From: an uncultured Collinsella sp. | GTDB lineage: Bacteria > Actinomycetota > Coriobacteriia > Coriobacteriales > Coriobacteriaceae | DNA length: 11,965 bases | Reading direction: 5' to 3' | Assembly (NCBI GenBank): GCA_958412345.1 | Contig: CATYSO010000034.1 | Coordinates: forward strand, 1-11,965 | Program-made: the position numbers and the translations under genes | Notes under the pieces: model-generated | The model's database searches: none | What the model saw: only the letters and a program-made list of their open reading frames with translations | Told to the model about the DNA's origin: nothing | Shown: positions 6,487 to 11,965 of the stretch, piece by piece | How positions within the stretch are numbered: the first letter of the stretch is position 1 | Layout of the letters: each line of letters begins with the position of its first letter

Positions 6487-7387
6487 GAGCCTTCGCCCCC
6501 TTGCGGCCAATGAGGTGGATGATCAGGATGAAGATGAGGCTCATGCCCATCAGCAGCAGGCCGAGCGCCCACAGGACATCGTCCTGGGCCGAGCCCTCGG
6601 CATAGACCGCCATGGACGTGGTGAGCGTGGTGGTGATGGTGGACGCCGGCGACAGCAGCGACGTCGGCATGGCCTCGATGCCGCCGATAACCATGCGCAC
6701 GGCGAGCGTCTCGCCAAAGGCGCGGGTCATGCCAAGGATGACCGCAGTCATGAGCGATGGCATGGCGGACTTGAGCACCACGTGCCAGATGGTCTGCCAG
6801 CGGGTGTAGCCCAGCGCGAGCGAACCCTGACGGTAGCTGTCGGGCACGGCGCGCAGACCATCGACCGAAAGCGTGGTCATTGTCGGCAGAATCATGACGG
6901 CCAGCACGATGGCGCCGGGAAGGATACCCAGACCCGTGCTCACGTGGAAAACGCTCTTCATAAGGCCGACAACCACGTGAAAGCCGATCAAGCCAAAGAC
7001 GACCGAGGGAATGCCGGTCAAAAGCTCAATAAGCGGCTGAAAGATCTTGGAGCCAAACTTAGGCTGGATCTCGACCGCAAAGATGGCAGAGCCGATGGCG
7101 ATGGGCAGTGCGATAAGCGTGGAGAGCACCATGACCGCAAACGAGGTGACGATCAGGGGCAGGGCGCCGGTGTAGGGCAGGCCGCTTTCGGCTGTGTTGG
7201 CCAGGTCCCACTTGGTGCCGGTGAAAAACTCGACGACCGAAACGCCGTCCTTGAGAAAAGCCGAGAGGCCCTTTTGGGCGACCATAAAGATGAGCGCGGC
7301 AACGACAAGCGTCACGAGCGCTACGCACGCGCCCGTGACGCCCAGGCCCACGTTCTCAAGGTCGCGCTTTGGCAGTTGCTTTGCCAT
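6479..7387 (-). CDS. pstC: phosphate ABC transporter permease PstC
   Basis: This is the second membrane subunit of the phosphate importer, 302 aa. Hydrophobic segments lie at about 14-36, 74-106, 118-142, 152-173, 210-228 and 272-294. The EAA loop is at about 184-226 (YRQGSLALGYTRWQTIWHVV...GMTRAFGETLA), and FGETLAVRMV is a recognisable PstC motif. ATG 7387 has AAAGG six bases upstream and starts 24 bases after the pstS stop. The 3' end overlaps the start of pstA. Confidence 0.96.
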   Translation of the reverse strand: MAKQLPKRDLENVGLGVTGACVALVTLVVAALIFMVAQKGLSAFLKDGVSVVEFFTGTKWDLANTAESGLPYTGALPLIVTSFAVMVLSTLIALPIAIGSAIFAVEIQPKFGSKIFQPLIELLTGIPSVVFGLIGFHVVVGLMKSVFHVSTGLGILPGAIVLAVMILPTMTTLSVDGLRAVPDSYRQGSLALGYTRWQTIWHVVLKSAMPSLMTAVILGMTRAFGETLAVRMVIGGIEAMPTSLLSPASTITTTLTTSMAVYAEGSAQDDVLWALGLLLMGMSLIFILIIHLIGRKGAKARG

Positions 7388-7411
7388 TGCAAACCTTTCC
7401 GGGGCGATTAC

Positions 7412-8350
7412 TTATTTAGCGGAGACCTTGCCGCTGGCGTCCTTGACGACCTTCATGGCAGAGACGGGGATAAAGCCCTGCTCCTCGACGAGCTTGCCCT
7501 GGACGTCGTCGGAAAGCATGAACTCCAGGAAGGCCTTGGTGGCCTCGTCGGCGTCCTTTGCGCAGTACATGTGCTCGGTCGCCCAGATCTTGAAGGAGTC
7601 GTCGGTGACATTCTTGCTCTTGGGCTCGACGCCCTCGACCTTGATGGCGTTGAACTTGGAGTCATCGAAGTGCGAGAAGTCGAGGTAAGAGATGGCGTTG
7701 TCGGTGCTGCCCATCTGAGTCTGGACATCGCCGGACTTATCGAGCTCGGCGTCGCCCTTAAAGTCGACGGCCTCGTCGCCAAAGACGGCGGCCTCGAAGG
7801 TGGCGCGGGTGCCGGAGCCGGCCTTGCGGTTGAGAACGACGATCTTGGCGTCGTCGCCGCCGACCTCCTTCCAGTTGGTAATCTGACCGGAGAAGATACC
7901 CTTGAGCTGCTCGAGGGACAGGTTGTCGACAGTGACGTTCTTGGAAACGACGGGGCCCATGCCCACGACGGCGACCTCGTGATCGACGAGGTTCTTGACC
8001 TGATCGGCCTCGAGCTTGGTCTCGGCGAAGACGTCGGAGTTACCGATGGTGACGGTGCCGGCGGCAACAGCGGTCAGGCCCTTGCCCGAACCGTTGCCCG
8101 AACCGGAGACGGAGACGTCGGGGTTGGCATCCATAAACTTCTCGGCAGCAGCCTCGACGAGAGCCTGGAACGAGGAGGCGCCGTCGTAGGTTACCTCGCC
8201 CGAGACGGACTCAGCAGCAGCGGCGCTGCCCTCAGCAGCGGTGTTGGCGGCGTTGGCGCCACCGCAACCAACGAGACCGAGACCGACGATGCTGGCAAGA
8301 CCACCAGCGAGGCCGAGGAACTGACGACGAGAATAAGCCTGATCGAGCAT
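7412..8350 (-). CDS. pstS: phosphate-binding lipoprotein PstS
   Basis: This is the extracytoplasmic receptor that captures phosphate and delivers it to PstC-PstA (312 aa). The N-terminus holds a twin-arginine motif, SRRQFLG (7-13), a hydrophobic stretch, and a lipobox LVGC with the lipidated cysteine at C29. It is followed by an alanine/serine/glutamate-rich tether of about 25 residues. Phosphate-contact regions are recognisable: YDGASSFQ after the tether, GSGNGSGKGLTAVAAGTV, and NRKAGSGTRATFE. ATG 8350 is preferred because AAAGGAAG precedes it and it gives a proper signal peptide; the frame continues 30 codons upstream without a good site. The combination of Tat motif and lipobox predicts export of a folded lipoprotein by the Tat route. 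It leads the pst operon. Confidence 0.96.
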   Translation of the reverse strand: MLDQAYSRRQFLGLAGGLASIVGLGLVGCGGANAANTAAEGSAAAAESVSGEVTYDGASSFQALVEAAAEKFMDANPDVSVSGSGNGSGKGLTAVAAGTVTIGNSDVFAETKLEADQVKNLVDHEVAVVGMGPVVSKNVTVDNLSLEQLKGIFSGQITNWKEVGGDDAKIVVLNRKAGSGTRATFEAAVFGDEAVDFKGDAELDKSGDVQTQMGSTDNAISYLDFSHFDDSKFNAIKVEGVEPKSKNVTDDSFKIWATEHMYCAKDADEATKAFLEFMLSDDVQGKLVEEQGFIPVSAMKVVKDASGKVSAK

Positions 8351-8560
8351 GATCTTCCTTTCATACATGCGACTCGCGGGCACCCTGCCCGCTTTGCTGT
8401 TTGGAAAGATACGGTCTCGATCGGTCAGCGCCCGCGCCAACTGCGGTTTCTTACGGGCTATTGATAGACCCTTACCGCAAGCTCTGCCCAGCCTTTACAA
8501 ACGGATAACAATCCAGCGCCGAACATGGCGCACCGTTTACACCAGAGGAACGTCCCCATG
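8351..8560 (-). promoter_or_regulatory. pst operon control region with spaced TTAC motifs
   Basis: The 5' region of pstS must carry the phosphate-responsive promoter, but no clear -35/-10 pair is visible; TATCAA at 8464-8459 (minus strand) is one possible -10. On the plus strand TTAC occurs at 8451, 8472, 8495 and 8537, two of them as TTTACA (8494-8499, 8536-8541). Spacings of 21, 23 and 42 bases are near multiples of two helical turns. TTTACA fits the Bacillus PHO-box pattern TT(A/C/T)A(C/T)A. The promoter role is certain by position; the motif interpretation is speculative. Confidence 0.35.
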
Positions 8561-8577
8561 GACTGCCCCACCGCAAC
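8546..8577. repeat. copies of two intergenic motifs
   Basis: AGGAACGTCCCC (8546-8557) is an exact copy of 1821-1832. CCACCGCAAC (8568-8577) is an exact copy of the outer right arm of the inverted repeat at 11888-11897. Both lie in a short gap between the pst control region and the next terminator. Confidence 0.5.
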
Positions 8578-8580
8578 AGA

Positions 8581-8607
8581 AAAAGCCCGGGCAAAAGCAC
8601 CGGGCTC
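8581..8607 (-). terminator. Rho-independent terminator after the dipeptidase gene
   Basis: Arms AGCCCGG (8585-8591) and CCGGGCT (8601-8607) make a perfect 7-bp stem with a nine-base loop. On the minus strand TTTTT (8585-8581) follows the stem. It lies 40 bases beyond the dipeptidase stop and separates this operon from pst. Confidence 0.8.
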
Positions 8608-8647
8608 GTAATGCAAGTTTGTATCCAAGCAGGATATAGGGGAAGCC

Positions 8648-10084
8648 CTACAGCTCCAACTCGTTGAGCTTTAAGATTGCCACGATGTAGATCTTGAGCG
8701 CCTGCTTGAGCTGTTCCTCGTTGGCGCACTCGTTGGGACCGTGCATCTGGCCGCCCCACGCGGGCAGCTCCAGGCCGGTCTCCTCGGGGCCAAACGACAC
8801 GGCGCGGGCAAAGTTGCGCGCGTACGTGCCGCCGCCCATGGCAAAGGGCTCAGCATGCTTGCCCGTAAACTCGTTATAGGTATCAATAAGCGCCTTCACG
8901 GCCGGATCGTCAGCCGAAACTGAGAACGGCACCTTGGCACGACCCACACGGTACGTCACGCCAAAGCGGCCCACGAGCGGCTCGAGCTGCTCGCAAATGG
9001 TATCGGCGCTCGTGCTGTCGGGGAAGCGCACGTCGATGACCTGCCCAATATGGCCATCCGCCACGCGGATGACGCCAGCGTTGCAGGTAAGCGGGCCAAA
9101 CGCCGGACTCGTCGCATCGATACCCAGGCCGCGACCATAGGCGTCCGCATGCACAAAGGCCAAAAACTTGACAAACTCGTGCTCGGCAGGCGTTAGCAGG
9201 CGCTCGTCGCGTGCACCAAACGCGTCCTCGGCCTCGCGCAGATACGTCACGATCAGGCCGACGGCATTGATGGTGCCCTCAGGCATCGAAGCGTGGCCGC
9301 CAATACCGTGGGCGAAAATCTGCGCATGGCCATTATCAAGCGCCGTGATCTCCAGACGGTCGGCGTTCTCGATGGGCGCCGGCAGCTCATCGGCGGCAAT
9401 CGCGAGCTCGCAGATGGACTGCGACGGAATGGCATTGCTCGCCTCGGCGCCGCTCCAGGACACAATGCGCCCGCCGTCGATCTTGGGGCTCACAAACGTC
9501 GCCCCAAACTGGCCCTTCTCGGCATTGCAGACCGGGAACTCGGCATCGGGCGTAAACAAAAAGTCGGGGTCTGCGTGGTTCTCCAGGTAATGGTGAACGT
9601 CGGACATACCCACTTCCTCATCGCAGCCCAGCAGCGCGCGGAAGGTGTAGCGCGGGGTAATACCGTGCTTGAGCAGATAGGCGCCGGCGTAAAGCGACAG
9701 CACGGCAGGACCCTTGTCGTCGATAACGCCGCGACCGAGCAGCCAGCCCTCGCGACGCTCCATCGCAAACGGGTCGGTGTTCCAGCCAGGGCCGGCGGGG
9801 ACCACGTCCACGTGGCAGATGGTCGCGAGCTGCTTGTCGCCGCGGCCCGGGATATCGGCAATGCCCACATAGCCCTCGTCGTCGCTCGTCTGGTAGCCGA
9901 GCTTTTGCGCAATGCCGAGTGCGCAATCGAGCGCGTCACGGACCGGGCGGCCAAACGGCGCGCCGGGCTCCGCATCGGCAGAAACCGCCACGGACGGATA
10001 ACTCACCAGCTGCTCGATATCGGCGACGACATCTTCCCAGACCTCGTCGACATACTCGGTAACGCTCTGCTCCACCTGATTCAT
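8648..10084 (-). CDS. M20-family dipeptidase, PepV-like
   Basis: This is a cytoplasmic zinc aminopeptidase/dipeptidase that splits dipeptides and unblocked oligopeptides, 478 aa, close to PepV of lactobacilli (about 470). Two-metal ligands and catalytic residues can be placed by comparison with PepV: H91 and D93 in ICHVDVVPAG, D122 in GRGVIDDKGP, catalytic E156 and ligand E157 in GCDEEVGM, D180 in FTPDAEFPVCNAEKG, and H448 in GGQMHGPNE. H264 in GGHASMPEG belongs to the lid domain. GGGTYARNF (417-425) is also typical of PepV. ATG 10084 has GGAGG six bases upstream; a GTG 45 bases earlier lacks support. It lies 54 bases downstream of the gph-like gene on the same strand and ends at a terminator, so both probably form one transcript. 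Confidence 0.92.
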   Translation of the reverse strand: MNQVEQSVTEYVDEVWEDVVADIEQLVSYPSVAVSADAEPGAPFGRPVRDALDCALGIAQKLGYQTSDDEGYVGIADIPGRGDKQLATICHVDVVPAGPGWNTDPFAMERREGWLLGRGVIDDKGPAVLSLYAGAYLLKHGITPRYTFRALLGCDEEVGMSDVHHYLENHADPDFLFTPDAEFPVCNAEKGQFGATFVSPKIDGGRIVSWSGAEASNAIPSQSICELAIAADELPAPIENADRLEITALDNGHAQIFAHGIGGHASMPEGTINAVGLIVTYLREAEDAFGARDERLLTPAEHEFVKFLAFVHADAYGRGLGIDATSPAFGPLTCNAGVIRVADGHIGQVIDVRFPDSTSADTICEQLEPLVGRFGVTYRVGRAKVPFSVSADDPAVKALIDTYNEFTGKHAEPFAMGGGTYARNFARAVSFGPEETGLELPAWGGQMHGPNECANEEQLKQALKIYIVAILKLNELEL

Positions 10085-10138
10085 GGACGACCTCCTTAGC
10101 AATGAGCGACGGGCACGCCCGCCCCTCACATTACGTCA

Positions 10139-10801
10139 TTAGATAGCGAAAAGTTTAGCAAGCTCTGCCACCGAGTGCACCACCGCATCGGCACCCGCCG
10201 CCTCGTGCTCGCCCGGCGCCGCCGCGCCCGAATAGATGCCGATGCACGGCACGCCCATCGCGTGCGCGCCCTCCACGTCGTTAAAGCGGTCGCCGATCAT
10301 CACGGCCTCGTCGGCAGTCGCGCCAAGCGCCGCCAGGGCGTCGCGGACCGAATCGGCCTTGGTCTCGCGTCCCTGCGGCGGATTCATGCCAACCACCGCC
10401 TCAAACTGAGAAAGCCCCAGCTCATGCACCATGTCGATACACTTTGCCTCCATGCGAGACGTCGCCACGGCCATGCGATGACCCTGCGCCACCAAGCCAT
10501 CGAGCAGCTCGGGGATTCCGTCGAACACGGGATACTCCTCCGGACCCAGCTCGTCAAAAAAGGCACGGTACTCGTCGGCCACCACGAGCGACTCCTCGCG
10601 CGTAAAGCCGTAAAAGTCGTGGAAGCTCTTCCACAGCGGAGGCCCGATCATGCGACGCAGGTCACCCATCTGCGCCTCCGAAAACCCGCGCGCGGCCAAC
10701 GTTTTGCGCGTCGAGGTCATCACCGCCCGACCCGTATCTGCCACCGTGCCATCGAAATCAAACAGCACGACCGACCGCTTGCCTATCTCCAGCGCCTCCA
10801 T
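10139..10801 (-). CDS. HAD-superfamily phosphatase, phosphoglycolate phosphatase-like
   Basis: This is a cytoplasmic phosphohydrolase of the Gph/PpaX type (HAD-IA), 220 aa, normal length. Motif I is FDFDGT with D15 and D17. A helical cap of type I covers about residues 25-90. Motif II is ATSRMEAK with T114/S115. Motif III lysine is K148 (ETKAD). Motif IV is MIGDRFNDVEGA with D171 and D175. Substrate may be 2-phosphoglycolate, pyrophosphate or a nucleotide; the sequence does not decide. ATG 10801 follows GAGGG at good spacing and places the motif at the usual distance. A GTG at 10834 would add 11 residues. It is the first gene of the pair with the dipeptidase and is divergent from degV. Confidence 0.88.
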   Translation of the reverse strand: MEALEIGKRSVVLFDFDGTVADTGRAVMTSTRKTLAARGFSEAQMGDLRRMIGPPLWKSFHDFYGFTREESLVVADEYRAFFDELGPEEYPVFDGIPELLDGLVAQGHRMAVATSRMEAKCIDMVHELGLSQFEAVVGMNPPQGRETKADSVRDALAALGATADEAVMIGDRFNDVEGAHAMGVPCIGIYSGAAAPGEHEAAGADAVVHSVAELAKLFAI

Positions 10802-10842
10802 CGGTATCCCTCTTCCCCAGTTGATGATTTCCACACCGACAC

Positions 10843-10871
10843 TTCAAACTGTTGACTATTCAACAATTGAA
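10843..10871. promoter_or_regulatory. nested palindrome, likely operator between gph and degV
   Basis: The core TGTTGA (10850-10855) and TCAACA (10860-10865) are perfect inverted copies around CTAT. Outside these lie TTCAA (10843-10847) and TTGAA (10867-10871), again inverted to each other, two bases and one base from the core. The symmetric layout in a divergent intergenic region suits binding of a dimeric or tetrameric repressor. I do not recognise the regulator, and no regulator gene is adjacent. Confidence 0.45.
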
Positions 10872-10895
10872 CCTAGCAATGTAGAGCAACTCCAC

Positions 10896-10901
10896 TATAC
10901 T
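10896..10901 (+). promoter_or_regulatory. candidate -10 element for degV
   Basis: TATACT matches five of six bases of TATAAT and would start transcription near 10908, about 50 bases before the degV ATG. No good -35 lies 16-18 bases upstream; TTGAAC at 10867 is 23 bases away. An activator or the palindrome just upstream may matter. Confidence 0.35.
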
Positions 10902-10957
10902 TGTCGCACTTTGCTCTCAGAAGGCGGCGCCGTCGCGCCCCAACGAAAGGTGCAATT

Positions 10958-11818
10958 ATGTCTTTTGCCATCATAACCGACTCCACGTCGGACATCTCCC
11001 CCGCCCGTGCTCAAGAGCTTGGCATCTACGTGATTCCGCTGCATGTGATTATCGAAGGCGAGGACCTGCTCGACCAGGTGCAGATTACCGCCGAGGAGTA
11101 CGTCGCCCGCATGGCAGGCTCCGAGCAGCTACCGCACACCTCGCAGCCGAGCGCCGGCGAGTTCAAGGCACTCTTTGACCGCGTGCTCGCCGACGGCCAC
11201 GATAGCGCGATCTTTATCTCGCTGTGCAGCGAGTGGTCCGCCTGCTATGCCAACGCCAGCCTGGTGGCCGAGACCCACGAGCTCGACGTACGCTGCATCG
11301 ATTCGCGCACCGGCTCGGGCGCCGAGGGCCTACTGGTGGAGTACGCGCTCGCCATGCGCGAGGACGGCCGCAGCCTGGACGAGACCGAGGCGCGAATCCG
11401 CGCGACCCTGCCCGACGCCCATCTGCTGCTAATCCCGCGCACGCTCGAGAACCTCGTCAAGAACGGTCGCGCGCCCAAGCTCGCCGGCCAGCTGACGCAG
11501 ATGCTCAACATTCGCCTGGCCGTTTCGCCGGAGTGGCAGTCGGGCGAGATCAAGGCCATCAAAAAGGGCCGCGGCGCCAAGCGTATCGTCGCCAACACCA
11601 TGGCAGACTGCCTCACGTTTTTGGACGAGCACCCGGGCTCCAGTGTGCGCGTGCTCACGACCGGCGCCGCCGAGGAGCAGGAACTTGTCAACGAGGCGCT
11701 CGCAGGCCAGGACTACGTGGACGCCGGCACCGGCCCCATCGGCTGCACCATCGCCACCCACGTAGGCGTCGATGCCATCGCCATCAGCTACTGCCCCCGC
11801 TACCAGCCAACTCGCTAG
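10958..11818 (+). CDS. DegV-family fatty-acid-binding protein
   Basis: DegV proteins bind fatty acids; in Firmicutes FakB members present the fatty acid to the kinase FakA for phospholipid synthesis. This one is 286 aa, the usual length, cytoplasmic, with no signal peptide. The N-terminal motif is FAIITDSTSDI (3-13), and the lipid-head-group site is TSQPSAGEF (61-69). The region DSRTGSGAEGLLVEYAL (115-131) and the LVKNGRAPKLAGQL segment (166-179) are family features. ATG 10958 has AAAGG seven bases upstream; a TTG 57 bases earlier gives an arginine-rich extension and is unlikely. It is the only plus-strand gene and is divergent from gph. No fakA-like kinase gene is nearby, so a FakB role is possible but unproven. 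Confidence 0.9.
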   Translation: MSFAIITDSTSDISPARAQELGIYVIPLHVIIEGEDLLDQVQITAEEYVARMAGSEQLPHTSQPSAGEFKALFDRVLADGHDSAIFISLCSEWSACYANASLVAETHELDVRCIDSRTGSGAEGLLVEYALAMREDGRSLDETEARIRATLPDAHLLLIPRTLENLVKNGRAPKLAGQLTQMLNIRLAVSPEWQSGEIKAIKKGRGAKRIVANTMADCLTFLDEHPGSSVRVLTTGAAEEQELVNEALAGQDYVDAGTGPIGCTIATHVGVDAIAISYCPRYQPTR

Positions 11819-11832
11819 GGACGCCCACACCG

Positions 11833-11897
11833 GTTGCGGTGAAATAGGGACTGTTTTTGGCTTATTAGCCGCCAATCAATCCCTATTCCACCGCAAC
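11833..11897. repeat. 18-bp inverted repeat downstream of degV
   Basis: GTTGCGGTGAAATAGGGA (11833-11850) and TCCCTATTCCACCGCAAC (11880-11897) are inverted copies, 17 of 18 pairs matching, around a 29-base loop. The loop itself can fold (TTGGC 11857-11861 with GCCAA 11871-11875). No U-tract follows on the plus strand, so it is not a typical terminator, though it may still stop or stabilise the degV mRNA. It looks like a small dispersed palindrome. Confidence 0.65.
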
Positions 11898-11965
11898 TTA
11901 GAAGCAGTTCATTTGGGACGTGTCTCTATAGTTTTGTCAACCGCGCGCTTCGCGACATTTCGGCA

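Noticed and set aside
6365..8464. A 699-codon open frame on the plus strand across pstS and pstC
   Set aside because: It is antisense to two certain genes, has low-complexity Asp/Gly/His-rich content, no ribosome binding site and no domain. It results from GC-biased codon use in the real genes.
11833..11897. Inverted repeat as a Rho-independent terminator of degV
   Set aside because: The loop is 29 bases and no U-tract follows the right arm on the plus strand.
1..11965. A defence island, CRISPR array, toxin-antitoxin pair or tRNA gene
   Set aside because: No regularly spaced repeats, tRNA-like sequence or small paired genes were found; the gene content is housekeeping and transport.

Overview
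This is a GC-rich bacterial chromosome segment. Its gene families (Tat-type lipoprotein PstS, DegV, PepV-like M20 dipeptidase, Uup-like ABC-F, short DtxR/MntR regulator) and codon use point to a Gram-positive, actinobacterial gut organism. I would guess Coriobacteriia, Collinsella-like; this is inference from style of sequence, not a database match. All genes except the last lie on the minus strand. No rRNA, tRNA or CRISPR array was seen.

Layout. 1-865: N-terminal two thirds of an IS110-family (DEDD) transposase that breaks off abruptly near position 56, next to an AT-rich inverted repeat. 866-1259: a gene-free leader, partly structured, where the bridge RNA of an IS110 element would lie. 1260-1637: a DtxR/MntR-family metal-dependent repressor. 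1638-1848: AT-rich promoter region, then repeats and a terminator. 1849-4485: a two-gene operon, Uup-like ABC-F ATPase followed by a Cof-type HAD phosphatase. 4486-4690: two hairpins (a palindromic repeat and the pst terminator). 4691-8350: the high-affinity phosphate importer operon pstS-pstC-pstA-pstB. 8351-8647: pst control region plus the terminator of the next operon. 8648-10801: gph-like HAD phosphatase and PepV-like dipeptidase, transcribed together. 10802-10957: divergent control region with a nested palindrome. 10958-11818: DegV-family lipid-binding protein on the plus strand. 11819-11965: an 18-bp inverted repeat and no gene.

How the genes work together. The pst genes form one complete import machine: extracytoplasmic binding lipoprotein, two permeases and one ATPase, with overlapping or closely spaced ends and a strong terminator directly after pstB. 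No phoU or phoPR lies in the window. The remaining genes are ordinary housekeeping or regulatory functions without a shared pathway.

I found no convincing new multi-gene system. The most interesting signals are non-coding: the possible IS110 bridge-RNA leader, the palindromic and short-motif repeats that recur in several intergenic gaps, and the nested palindrome between gph and degV.
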